DNA of 64,000 nt from Tubulanus polymorphus (Eukaryota > Nemertea > Palaeonemertea > Tubulaniformes > Tubulanidae), in the NCBI RefSeq assembly GCF_964204645.1, contig NC_134029.1, positions 308,001-372,000 of the forward strand, written 5' to 3'. Both the position numbers and the translations under genes were made by a program. Below are positions 36,520-48,300 of the stretch, piece after piece (position 1 is the stretch's first letter; each line of letters opens with the position of its first letter). The notes beneath the pieces were generated by a model that made no database searches, was not told the DNA's origin, and saw only the letters and a program-made list of their open reading frames with translations.

Positions 36520-37975
36520 TTAACTGTTGTTTGACGCCTCGTGAAAGAATCCTGGGAACCAAAATTGTCTTCCTTCTTTATCCTGATCATCGACCCACGA
36601 CAATCCTTCAGATACCATGTAATCCTGTGATGAAATATACAACAAAAATGGAATATTATTCCTCCTAGAGTTGCTTGCGCGAGGATATAGGGGGCGCAGG
36701 GGGGGAGGGAGTACTCACTAATGTGCGATGAGCTCTTTCATGTTCCCAATCAAGTTTCTCTTTCACTGTTGCTACGGAAACACGACCAGTTTCCTAAAAA
36801 AGAAAATTTTATATAATGAAATCAAACATAAATGGCTTGACCAAAATACCGGGACTGATTGAAAATTCAATGATTTCACTGAGTGAATGTTGAACTCGGT
36901 GGTGCCGACTGACCTGTGCTAGTTGTAAAACTTGTGTATGATCCATGCTGAGTTCACCCGGTACTGATTGTACAAACACTTTTGGTCCGATCGGTAAAAT
37001 TGTAAAGCCATTTCCGAGCACTTTCAGTTTACTGACAGCACGGGTTATATCATCGCTGAAATATACAAACACTAGTGGGAGGAGTCTAGAGAGATAGGGG
37101 CAGGGTTTACGAGACATTTGATTGACACGTACGAACTGATCTCCTGAGCTTTTTTGCCTCTAGATTTCATCAGAGTCATTTTAAGGTCATCGATATCCAT
37201 TAAACCTAGAAAATAGAATATCACGAATTAGAATTAATTACTTATTTACAGAGATGTATCTGTTAAAAGTGTACAAACCTCCGTGTCTGTGACTTGTAGC
37301 TAAACATACTTCAATTACTTGAACTCCTAATTCGTAATAGAAATCACCAACTCCCAACATTTCGGCCCAGAAACCTTTACCAGCTGAAAATAAATATAAT
37401 TCATTTCACTGAACTCTTCAGTAAAATTCAAACAGAATTGGTTTAAACTGAAATGTGTGTATGTCTTACAAGCTAATGGGTCGACCCCTATTGATGCACA
37501 CATCTCCTGAAATTGAACCCTAAAATCGGCATCTTTACGAATATCTTGTTTATGTTTGCTCGCAAATTCTTCAAGATTCTCTCGAAATGCATCCAGTTGT
37601 TTTGACATCTGAAAAAAGGAATTTAAGAAAGTTCCTGCTAGTTCACTCCTAAAAGAAAGGCCAGGTGTATTGGCTCAGTCTCAGACTAAAGTTGTGAGGC
37701 TTAATCAGAAAAAATTCTTATTTACCTGATTGACTTGATCTGCTGCTATTTCACTGCCTTTATCTTTAAATTTAGCCTGAAAATATCAATGCGAATTTTT
37801 GGGCTAAAAATTGAAAAAATTAAATTCCTAAAATTGCATTTTATAGTTCGACTCGAGTTCAGTTCGTTCCCCTCAACACGGCACGACTGTAGACACTTCA
37901 CTATGTATATTCTATACTCACCTGTGCTAAATGCTTATTTTTCACAGCACCAAGTCCAACACCTCGCCTGCGCAT
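36520..37975 (-). CDS. SNF8: ESCRT-II subunit SNF8 / VPS22 (EAP30)
   Basis: Subunit of ESCRT-II, which sorts ubiquitinated membrane proteins into multivesicular bodies. Exons in transcription order: 37975-37922, 37776-37726, 37608-37470, 37383-37279, 37205-37133, 37055-36914, 36793-36719, 36624-36520; 247 residues in a closed frame. It starts [20 protein letters not shown], the conserved N-terminal helix of the family. [20 protein letters not shown] and [20 protein letters not shown] belong to the first winged helix. [13 protein letters not shown] and [17 protein letters not shown] lie in the second, and the end [18 protein letters not shown] is also conserved. All donors and acceptors are consensus. 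It is head-to-head with VAMP7, about 700 bp apart. Confidence 0.93.
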
Positions 37976-38684
37976 TTTGATTTTTGAACGACACCCTAAA
38001 AAATAAAAATTTTACATGGGCGCAGCCATCTTGAAAATTGCTCCACACGAGCGCTCAATTTAAATTCGAAACTTTATTGCTCACAAGTTGTTCCTAGTGC
38101 GTATCTATCATCAGCTTGTACTACATGTACTGAATATGCGAACTTATTCAGATGAAATAGTCGATGTTTTAAAATTGGACTAGGTATAAGTGCGGAATGT
38201 GTGATTAATTTGGTCACTTTCTGCTGAATTTCTCTATATCACATGACGTTTAGAACTAAACACGGAAGTGAATCAATTTTTGTTGCAAAACTCTCAAAAT
38301 TGAACCACAAAAACAACTTGACAAGGAACAAAACTTCACTCTAACTAAAAAGGTCTGTAATATGATTATATACGAGTTGATAGAATCACTGTAGATTCGT
38401 CAAGAATGAAGAAATTCAGTCTGAAATGTCGAAAATTTACTCGCACTCACTTGCCACAGTAGGAATGAAGTGTCATTGTCTGAAATATAAATAACATCGA
38501 TTGTTTTTATTTTCAACCAATGAGTCAATGTTTGTGAATTGGTAGAAGTAGGTCTATTATCCAGGAATTCTGAAACTACTCGCGAGACTAAAAGAAAGAC
38601 TAAAAGAGACTAAAAAAAGTGAATTCAACTTTCAGATCCGTACTTGTTCTGTCTCGTCCCTGTGGGCAGCAAGATTTGGTGAAA
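37976..38684. promoter_or_regulatory. upstream region between SNF8 and VAMP7
   Basis: No coding signal is seen. The interval probably contains both promoters and 5' UTRs. An AG at 38633-38634 could accept a non-coding VAMP7 exon. Confidence 0.4.
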
Positions 38685-40485
38685 ATGCCGATATTGTTTG
38701 GAGTAATCGCTCGAGGGCCGACTGTTTTAGCGAAGTACGCGAGTTGTGCTGGTAATTTTACGGAGGTCACTGAACAGATTTTAGCAAAGATTTCTCCGGA
38801 AAATGCAAAGTTAACGTATTCACACGGCAGGTAAAACTCATTTGTTAGAGCCTCACAATCTCACAACGATAGCAGCGGACATTTTCTCAAAATTTGTTTC
38901 AAGTTCACCCAAATAGCCCACTGATATCAGAGATAATCACAATAAAAACTGCATTACTCTGTCTCTATATTATCTATGTGAACTGAAGCTTATGGATTCC
39001 CTGATACCAGTGTTTAGAGCAAGATTCTTACAGGGGATTCTGCTCGTTGCATAGAAGGGAAAAGTTGGGTTAAATAATTGTAACTCTATTTGATTGTTTT
39101 CAGTTATCTGTTTCATTATATCAGTGAAGAGAGGATTATCTATCTATGCATATCAGACGATGTAAGCATTTCAACCCATCAAAATATTCTCAACATCTCA
39201 ACAACTTGATAATTTCAATAAAATCTCTGTTTTCTAGGATTTTGAACGCTCAAGGGCTTTCTTATTCTTAAATGACATCAAAAGAAGGTTGGTCAAAACT
39301 TTTGAAATCCTGAACAAGTTTGAATGGAGACCAGTATTAGTTATAAATAAGTATATATTTAGATTTCAGAGTCAGTTTGGAAGTCGAAGTCAAACAGCTC
39401 TTCCGTATGCGATGAATAGTGAATTCTCTCGAGTTTTAGCTTCACAAATGGTAAGTGAGAGACTCGAGGGTCACAAGAGGAAGTCAGGAATCTGATAAGG
39501 GAGTCAGGAATCAAATTAGGGAGTCGGGGATCTGATAAGGGAGTCAAGGATCAAATTAGGGAGTCAGGAATCTGATAAGGGAGTCAGGGATCAGATAAGG
39601 GAGTCGGGGGTTGAATGAGGGTTAAACTGGTATCGTGGGCTTGTGTTCATCTGGTAAAACAAATTTCTTTTTCAGAAACATTTTTCAGAAAACAGAAATG
39701 TAGATCAAATCAGTAAAGTTCAAGGTGAAGTGGACGAATTGAAGGGAATTATGGTGAAAAATATTGGTAAATAATGAAATATTTGAGAATCTTTGAAAGA
39801 TTCATAATTTGAGAATCTCAGATATATCGACCTGTTTATTGTAGATAATATCGCAAACCGAGGAGAGAAATTAGAATTGTTGGTCGATAAAACTGAGGAT
39901 TTATCTGCAAATGTAAGTAATTACATAACCGCTGTCTCATCCTACTGTCTATTCCTACTGTCTCATCCTACTGTCTCATCCTACTGTCTATTCAACTGTC
40001 TATTCCTACTGTCTCATCCTACTGTCTCATCCTACTGTCTCATCCTACTGTCTATTCAACTGTCTATTCCTACTGTCTATTCAACTGTCTATTCCTACTG
40101 TCTCATCCTACTGTCTCATCCTACTGTCTATTGAACTGTCTATTGAACTGTCTATTCCTACTGTCTATTCAACTGTCTATTCAACTGTCTTCTCTACTGT
40201 CTATTACCACTAAAGTTCTGAATATCCACTTGTTTTTATAGTCCGTTACATTCCGGAGAACCAGTCGTAATCTTGCTCGTTCGATGTGGTGGAAAAACGT
40301 TAAAATTACAATCATTATCGCCGTTGTGGTTATTGTGAGTATTCAACTGTAAAATTACATTTGTTACATCATCTTATTCAATATTTCACAAATTTTATGA
40401 CAGAAATGATTTCTATTTTTAGGTGATTTTATATTTCATTATTTCTGCGTCTTGCGGGGGATTAAATTGGCCGAATTGTGTGTGA
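38685..40485 (+). CDS. VAMP7: longin-type R-SNARE VAMP7
   Basis: Vesicle SNARE for late endosome/lysosome fusion. Exons: 38685-38830, 39104-39161, 39238-39287, 39363-39450, 39676-39766, 39845-39912, 40242-40334, 40423-40485; 218 residues (human 220). The longin domain begins MPILFGVIARG and runs through SDDDFERSRAFLFLNDIK and QTALPYAMNSEFSRVLA. The SNARE motif follows (VDELKGIMVKNI, GEKLELLVDKTEDLSAN) with Arg at the zero layer in the IANRGEKLE segment. The C-terminal anchor is VKITIIIAVVVI plus VILYFIIS. An in-frame upstream ATG at 38619 would add 22 residues, but the longin start at 38685 is the family position. Two introns carry minisatellites (39455-39625, 39915-40210). Confidence 0.93.
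39455..39625. repeat. 20-bp tandem repeat in VAMP7 intron
   Basis: About seven units of GGGAGTCAGGAATCTGATAA and variants start almost directly after the exon 4 donor. Confidence 0.85.
39915..40210. repeat. 12-13-bp tandem repeat in VAMP7 intron
   Basis: Mixed units CTGTCTCATCCTA and CTGTCTATTCAA occupy the intron between exons 6 and 7. Confidence 0.85.
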
Positions 40486-41417
40486 GATAAGACGCTCATC
40501 AGACGTGTTGAGGTGTATTTGTGACGCTTTGCTTATAGAGCGCCACCTGCTGGAGACTTGTCTCATTAGCAGAAAAACCCACAAACGAAATCAAAAGCTA
40601 CAAAAACATTGAGACTCGCCGAGTTGAAACGTCAGATATTTTGATTATGTTTTTCTGTTAATTAAGACACAGTGAGACTAAAACCAATACTAATAGTTTG
40701 AACCCTTTAAACATACAATCTGTTACACTGTATTTTATATGCATCACACTGAAAAGCTTTATAAATCTTGTAATACAGTTTAAATACATCGTATATTCGT
40801 GCAAATAGTTTAATTCATTGAGACAATCAATGATTATCATTACTTCATGTTTATGTTTGAGAAGTTTATTAAATTATTTGATAATTCTCGAGGGTCTGGA
40901 ATCAAATCTCTTTAAATAATTGTAAAATATTCTCAGATCTGGTGCTGATGAAAATTCATATGAAATGTGATAAAATGGAGAAATTCTGTTTTGATAATTT
41001 GTCTCCTCTTTGCATTAATCAAACTGTTTTGACAATAATTCAATATATTTCATCCATTAGTTCAGTTTGAATTTAAACTATCCTCAAATTGTCTTCATTA
41101 TTATTGTGTAAATAATGTAAACGTATTCGAATATTTTATGTATAATTTTGTAAATAAAACATGATAATATAAATCAATGATTGAAAAAGTTGATCTTAAT
41201 CTTAAGGTGACGTTCTAAGTTGACCGCAGCCTAAGAGGCACGTTGACTGGTTACCAAGCTCTGCAACCAGTCCATCAACACGGAAGATAGAAACTGGTAA
41301 CCAGTAGGGGTTGTGAATTCTGCTGGTCCTCGGGGGAAACGTATTCTACCCAATTCTATTGCTATAAAAAACTACAAGAAAAAATTTTTGATTCGATACA
41401 ACATTTAATCTTGTCTA
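40486..41417. other. intergenic stretch between convergent VAMP7 and RRP8
   Basis: No gene is supported. The sequence is A/T-rich; AATAAA at about 41154 could end VAMP7 transcripts. The distance suggests a long VAMP7 3' UTR. Confidence 0.4.
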
Positions 41418-44400
41418 TCACCGTTTTTTATAAAGACACGGAAGTAATGAAATATTGGGAGGCGTTTTGTTGATTCTACTTTTGGTTTTACCGGAAATTT
41501 CTGTTTTCTTGAATTCCAAAATTACAAACATTTTATTTGAAGTGTCCTAAAAAAAGTTGAGACAAAAATATATGAGAATCAAGGGAGAGGAGCAAGGTGG
41601 GGAGAGAAGCAAGGAGGGGACGGATAAGGGGAGCTAGGAGAGGAGGATGAGGGGAGGGATGAGGGGAGCAAGGGAGGCAGCAAGGAGGGGAGGGATGAGG
41701 GGAGCAAGGGAGGCAGCAAGGAGGGGAGGGATGAGTGAGAGGTTGATGAGGGTCAAACTCATTAATATAAAACTTTACCTGTGAAACAGTTGTGAATCCT
41801 AAACTTTCAACATTTATACAGAATTTGTGGACATTTTCAAATCTACTGATGACTTCAGCAATTCTCATAGAACCACTGAAAAATGATAATGTGATAAAAT
41901 CCATGAATATTGAACGATGAGAGGGACGATGAATGAGAGGGAGATATTTACCCAGGTTTAAGAACGCGACGAGCTTCAATCAGAAAATCGGCCAAATTTG
42001 TTCCCATCAACGATAAACAAAATATCACTACATCGACAGTTTCATCGTCTAGAGGAACCTGAATAATTAATCAGCCATTTACACAACATAGTCAACTGAA
42101 CAGGATGAACTGAATACTGAATGATCTGAACAGGATGAACTGAATACTGAGTGATCTGAACAGGATGAACTGAATACTGAATGATCTGAACAGGATGAAC
42201 TGAATACTGAATGATCTGAACAGGATGAACTGAATACTGAGTGATCTGAACAGGATGAACTGAATACTGAATGATCTGAACAGGATGAACTGAATACTGA
42301 ATGATCTGAACAGGATGAACTGAATACTGAATGATCTGAACAGGATGAACTGAATACTGAATGATCTGAACAGGATGAACTGAATACTGAATGAACTGAA
42401 CAGGATGAACTGAATACTGAATGATCTGAACAGGATGAACTGATACTGAGTGATCTGAACAGGATGAACTGATACTGAATGATCTGAACAGGATGAACTG
42501 AATACTGAATGATCTGAACAGGATGAACTGAATACTGAGTGATCTGAACAGGATGAACTGAATACTGAGTGATCTGAACAGGATGAACTGAATACTGAAT
42601 GATCTGAACAGGATGAACTGAATACTGAGTGATCTGAACAGGATGAACTGAATACTGAATGATCTGAACAGGATGAACTGAATACTGAATGATCTGAACA
42701 GGATGAACTGAATACTGAATGATCTGAACAGGATGAACTGAATACTGAATGATCTGAACAGGATGAACTGAATACTGAATGAACTGAACAGGATGAACTG
42801 AATACTGAATGATCTGAACAGGATGAACTGAATACTGAATGATCTGAACAGGATGAACTGAATACTGAATGATCTGAACAGGATGAACTGAATACTGAAT
42901 GAACTGAACAGGATGAACTGAATACTGAATGATCTGAACAGGATGAACTGAATACTGGATGAACTGAATACTGAATGAGCTACTGTAACAACTGCTACTG
43001 TAACCGAGAAAATACTAAAATACCTTTGACATATCACAAGGTGTAATGTGTTCATTGACTTTAACGAGATCAAATGAATGAACAGTGTTTTTGACTGATT
43101 GAGCGATTTGAGCTTCACCGCATCCGAAATCACCGATCACAAAACTAGACGGTCTGAAAATCATAAAAAACATCGATTAAAATCTAACGCTACCACTGGA
43201 CACAAACAGAGTGAAAATAATGATCCAGTTCCACAGTTCATGGTTCAAATTCGAGTCAAACTTACCCAGAAACTTATGAAACAAATACGATTAAAATACT
43301 CACTTTGATTTGATATATTTAATCATGTCGTCCTGTGGATTTTTTGGCCATTTTTCCACCTGTGTTTGATATCCTGTATGATAAACTTCGAACGATTGTG
43401 GATCATTTTTAAACATTTCGAACGCCTCACTTCCTGTGCACGTATATAACTGTTCATTTAAATAACGGAACCTGTAATTCATCAGAGAAATTATCATTAA
43501 TTCACACATGAAAAAACTTTATACCTAAATAAACTCCGCCCATTTCTCCCACCTGGCTGTCTGTAATCTGTCAATCATTCTCTCTCTCAACGGTAAAACT
43601 TTCTTCCCTCGTTTACCGGCTGTTACAGGAATATCATCTTCACTTTCATCTAAACCACTATCCTCCTCATTATCATCACTTTCTATAGGTTCAGGCTGTT
43701 TCACGAGTTTCAGAATTTTCTTTACCTGAGCTTGGTTTGTTTGCTGTTTTTTACTGTCTTCAGTTGAATCTTTAGCCTTTTTATCTTTTTGTTTTTCTTT
43801 CTTCTTTAAATCTTTCTTTGTAATTGAGACAGTTGTCGTTTTAGAAATATCACCCGTTTTAGAGTGAGTCTCCTGTTTTAGTTTTGATAGATTCTGGTTT
43901 TTAGGTTGGTTCTGTTTTGTTTTATTCTGTGTTATTTCATTCTGTTTTGGTAGATCTTGTTTAGCTTGGTCCTGTTTTGGTTGATCTTGTTTCCTATTTT
44001 TCTCTGAAATCTCTTCAACTGATTTAGTATTATTTTTTCTTTTCTTTGCTTTCTTTATAACGCCACCACCACTCTCCCCTGCTGCTACTGCTGCTGCTGC
44101 TGCTGCTGCTGTGTCTTGCTGCTTGTTTTTAGTTATGTTTATTTTCAGAGAAGGTACTATCTGACTAGGAAGCTCTCCGTGTAAAATCTTCTCACATTTC
44201 TCTTCTCTCGTTAAACCCGCTAAATGACTGTATTTATTTCTAGATCGAGTTTTCTTCTTTTTCTTTGTCTTCTTATCTTCCACAGAAACATCTTCCAACT
44301 CGGGTGATTTTGATTCTGTTTCTTGATTACGTTTCTTCTTTACTTTCCCTCGTACAGGTACAGTTTTCTCCTCATGATCAACTTTATCAACTTTTATTTT

Positions 44401-44741
44401 CAGTTTTTTAGAAGTTTTTTTGTTGGGAGAATCTTCATGTTTATGTTTCCTGTTTGTCTTTGAACCTTCCTGCGGCGTATTATCGACATTGTCATTGATG
44501 ATAAGTTTCTTGTTTGTTGGTTTCGGGAGTTTAGTTTCTTTAATTGCGCATTCATGGATCTTTGATGCCTTTTTCATTAATTTTTTGTCCGCCTTCTGAA
44601 AATACAAATAAATAGTATATGAAGAAGGAATCAGGAAACCACACACAACACAAGATAAGATAGTAGAGACTGTTAGTGTTAGTGTTGAATTTGTATTATT
44701 TTTTGTTTTTGTTTATCACGCACCTGTCGACTGTCAGTGTC

Positions 44742-44772
<31 letters not shown>

Positions 44773-44846
44773 GAATTACCAAATAAACTACTATTTAACT
44801 GATCTCCAACTGAACTAGAATTCCACGATGATTCAACCGCAAACAT
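41418..44846 (-). CDS. RRP8: ribosomal RNA-processing protein 8 (nucleomethylin)
   Basis: Nucleolar SAM-dependent methyltransferase; in other species it makes m1A in 25S/28S rRNA and takes part in rDNA silencing. Exons in transcription order: 44846-44724, 44595-43553, 43471-43304, 43153-43024, 42058-41952, 41875-41779, 41546-41418; 598 residues, closed frame. The N-terminal about 380 residues are lysine-rich and low in complexity, with poly-Gln in exon 1, poly-Ala near the middle and KKKKK stretches, as for a nucleolar protein. LRERM and [12 protein letters not shown] start the catalytic domain. [14 protein letters not shown] is the SAM-binding motif [14 protein letters not shown] the motif IV region, and RRVLKPGG a later motif. 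The last exon ends LPCLYKKR, matching the family C-terminus. Introns 4 and 6 carry minisatellites. It is head-to-head with ILK. Confidence 0.93.
41575..41745. repeat. purine-rich tandem repeat in RRP8 intron 6
   Basis: About four units of roughly 36 bp built on GGGAGGGATGAGGGGAGCAA and GGAGGCAGCAAGGA. Confidence 0.85.
42095..42975. repeat. 30-bp minisatellite filling RRP8 intron 4, about 29 copies
   Basis: The unit GAACAGGATGAACTGAATAC plus TGAATGATCT recurs with little variation; two units lack one A and so shift phase. Open frames on the minus strand across it are repeat artefacts. Confidence 0.95.
44740..44772 (-). repeat. CAG/CTG microsatellite encoding poly-Gln in RRP8 exon 1
   Basis: About ten CTG triplets on the plus strand read as consecutive glutamines near residue 30. 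A second CTG run near 44088-44111 encodes poly-Ala in exon 2. Confidence 0.85.
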
Positions 44847-45376
44847 TCTGTCTCAATACTCAATTTAACGCGTGATCATGGGCGCTGACATGTTTACGGT
44901 GCATTCTGGGCAAATAATGGGCGCTGACATGTTTACGGTGCATTCTGGGCAAATAATGGGCGCTGACATGTTTACGGTGCATTCTGGGTAATTACTCATC
45001 CTCTGAAACTTGGATGAAATTGCCTCAATTCAACAGGTAAATAACTGATTTAATGAAGTTTAGACGCGTTTAAAAGTGAGTTGATATCGTAAAGAATCGT
45101 TCAGTGTTTTATAAATATCGTTTTGATTTTTGAAATCTCTGTAATTTTAAACAACGATCACAGCTGTCAAAATATCAATCCAATCAAATTCAATTTTATT
45201 CCGACTATTTTTAGTACACAATCTCTTATTTCTACCTCTTGTTATAATTTCTATAGGTTGAATTCTAAAAGTTTCGGTGAGCCATTCTAGATTCTAAAGT
45301 GGTTTATAATTGGACAGATTTTCGATTTTTGCGTCTGTCTTGCTAATTAGCCAACGTTAGGAGAGAAGGAGGAAGA
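44847..45376. promoter_or_regulatory. shared RRP8/ILK upstream region with triplicated 39-bp unit
   Basis: Three tandem copies at about 44879-44990 contain GGGCGCTGACATGTTTACGG then TGCATTCTGGG. TGCATTCTGGGTA is the reverse complement of the CCCAGAATGCA type of site known for ZNF143/THAP11 in vertebrates. The copies lie 35-145 bp upstream of the RRP8 start codon. Confidence 0.5.
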
Positions 45377-48300
45377 ATGGATGATATATTTGCGCAAGTG
45401 AAAGAAGGAAATGCGTTTAACGTGAGATTGTGGTTGGATAATACAGAGAATGATCTCAATCAGGGGTAAGATATCCCTACCCCAACCCAACACACAGTTT
45501 ACTGTGACCTGTTTTATATTGATGGTTGATGTATTGTATTTTGAAGAGATGATCACAGGTTTAGTTTGTTACATTGGGCCGCTCGTGAAGGACGCACTAA
45601 TATAGTCGATATGCTGATACAACGCGGTGCCAGAATAAACGCCACTAATATGGGTGACGATACTGCCTTGCATCTAGCCGCAGCTCATGGACATAGAGAT
45701 ATCATCATCATGGTGAGTGCCAGATCACAGTCCGCGGTGGTCCAGATCACAGTCCACGGTGGTCCAGATCACAGTCCGCGGTGAACGAGATCACAGTCCA
45801 CGGTGGTCCAGATCACAGTCCACGGTGGTCCAGATCACAGTCCGCTGTGGTCCAGATCACAGTCCACGGTGGTCTAGATCACAGTCCACAGAGATCCAGT
45901 TCATAGATTATGTTGTATTTTCAGTTATTACACAATAAAGCTAATATAAACGCAGTGAATGAACACGGAAATACTGCTCTTCATTACGCATGTTTCTGGG
46001 GACAAGATCAAATAGCTGAGGTCAGTAACTCTCCTTCCCCTCTCCCTCTCTCCCTCCCTCTCCCTCCCCTCTTTTCCCTCTCCCTCCTCCCTCTTTCTCT
46101 CCCTCTCCCTTATCCCCTCTCCCTCTGTCTCCCTACCTCCCTCTCTCCCTCTCCCTTATCCCCTCTCCCTCTGTCTCCCTCCCTCCCTCTCTCCCTCTCC
46201 CTTATCCCCTCTCCCTCTGTCTCCCTCCCTCCCTCTCTCCCTCTCCTCCCTCTCTCCCCTCTTTCCCTCCTCTCCCTCCCCTCTCCCTCTCTGTCTCCCT
46301 CCCCCTCTTTCTCTCCCTCTCCCTTATCCCCTTTCCCTCTGTCTCCCTCCCTCTCTCTCCCTCTCCTCCCTCTCCCTCTCTCTCTCCCTCTCCTCCCTCT
46401 CCCTCTCTCCCCCTCTTTCCCTCCTCTCCCTCTCCCTTCCTCTCTTATCTTCATTGAATTCTGGTGTTGATATTTTGTTGAATTATTTCAGGATTTAGTC
46501 AATAACGGAGCCGTTGTAGCTTTATGTAATAAATACGGTGAAACTGCTTTGGATAAATCGAAATCATATCTGGAAAAAATACTACGAGGTTTGTGAATAT
46601 TGTTAGAATCAATGAATCCTCGGAGAGACTCACTCGCTGCTAGTGTGGTGTTTATCTGAATCCTGAGGATATTTAAACCGGATTAGGCTAATCTTTTAAT
46701 CTGATTTCCAGAACGTGCTGCTTCATTGGGTCAAGATTTGAATAAGATACCGTTTCAGGATCGCAGTTGGTTGGGATATAAAACGAGAAGTCGTGAGTTT
46801 TAATTTCTTGCTCCTCGCTGAAAACTGATCGATATTCTGTGTAATGTATTGATTGATTTATTTATAGGAGATGCTACTCTCTCTCGTCACACTGGTATCG
46901 ACATCGCGCAGTTAAATCTTCACACTAAAATCAGTACTAGTCATTCTGGAGAGGTAAATTTCGCACTAGAATTTTTACCGCAGTAAGAGACAAGAGTCTA
47001 CTGTATTCCTAAAATTCTTACTCAGTATTTGACACCAATTCGGGGTAGAATTTTACCGGTCTTAACTTCACTGCAGTAAGAGACAGAGTCTACTGTATTT
47101 AACAAGTCTTACTCAGTATTTGACACCAACTCTGTCATGAAGCAAGACTGTCTAATATATTTGTGTTTCTACTATATAGTGATTAAGGCTCACTGATTCT
47201 ACGACACGCTGTTTAATTGAACTGATATTTGATACTGTGTTATAGGTTTGGAGAGGAACCTGGCAGAATAATGATATAGCAGCTAAAATACTAGCAGTAA
47301 GAAGAGTAACGATGAGAAACTCAAGAGATTTCGCTGAAGAATTTCCTAAACTCAGGTTCACTAATATTCCACTCAACTCCTGTCTATCTCTTATGATTGA
47401 TTCATCCTGTTATTGTGAGCTTCAATTATATATTTCAGGATTTTCAATCATCCTAATATTTTACCAGTTCTCGGTGCTTGTAATCAACCTCCGAATTTAG
47501 TGGTGATTTCACAGTTTATGCCGTATGGGTCGCTGTTTAATGTGTTACATCAGGAAACAGGTAACTATCTCCCCCCTCATCTCTCTCCTCTCTATCTCCC
47601 CTCATCTCTCTCCTCTCTATCTCCCCTCATCTCTCACCTCTCCTCTCTATCTCCCCTCATCTCTCACCTCTCCTCTCTATCTCCCCTCATCTCTCTCCTC
47701 TCTATCTCCCCTCATCTCTCACCTCTCCTCTCTATCTCCCCTCATCTCTCCCCTCTCCTCTCTTCCTTCTTTCACTTGTCTTTTCTCACTTCTTTTCCTC
47801 CCCCTCTCTAACCTCACTCTCTCCTCTGTCTCTTCTCATTCTCTCCTCCCTCTCTCACTCCCTCCTCTACTCCTCTCTCACCTCATCACTCTCTAATTTC
47901 CTCCCCTCTCTCTGTCTCTCCCCCTCTCTCTTCTCGTTGCACCTGACATTGTTAATATGGTAACACTGTGCTGTATTTCAGGATTAGTGATAGATCAAGC
48001 TCAGGCTTTGAGATTTGCGTTAGATATAGCGCGTGGAATGGAATTTCTACATTCAATGGAACCGATGATACCAAATATGCATTTAACCAGTAAACATGTT
48101 ATGGTAAGTTTATATTTCAATTTATAATGAAGCTTTTAATAAAAAATACAGCTAATGTTTAATTAAAACAGTCTAATGCCTTATTGAAATAATGGCTTTA
48201 ATGAATTTATGATAAAACTTTTTGATAATTGCTGTTTATTTAAAATGTGTTCTCACAACAATTCAAGCTTCGATGTAAAAAAACACAGACACCCGCCCGC

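Noticed and set aside
42042-43133. Minus-strand open frame of 363 codons (repeating Ser-Ile-Gln-Phe units)
   Set aside because: It reads the 30-bp minisatellite in RRP8 intron 4, and the flanking RRP8 exons are in other frames with clear splice sites.
46110-46454. Gly/Arg/Glu-rich minus-strand frame
   Set aside because: It is an artefact of the polypyrimidine tract in ILK intron 3.
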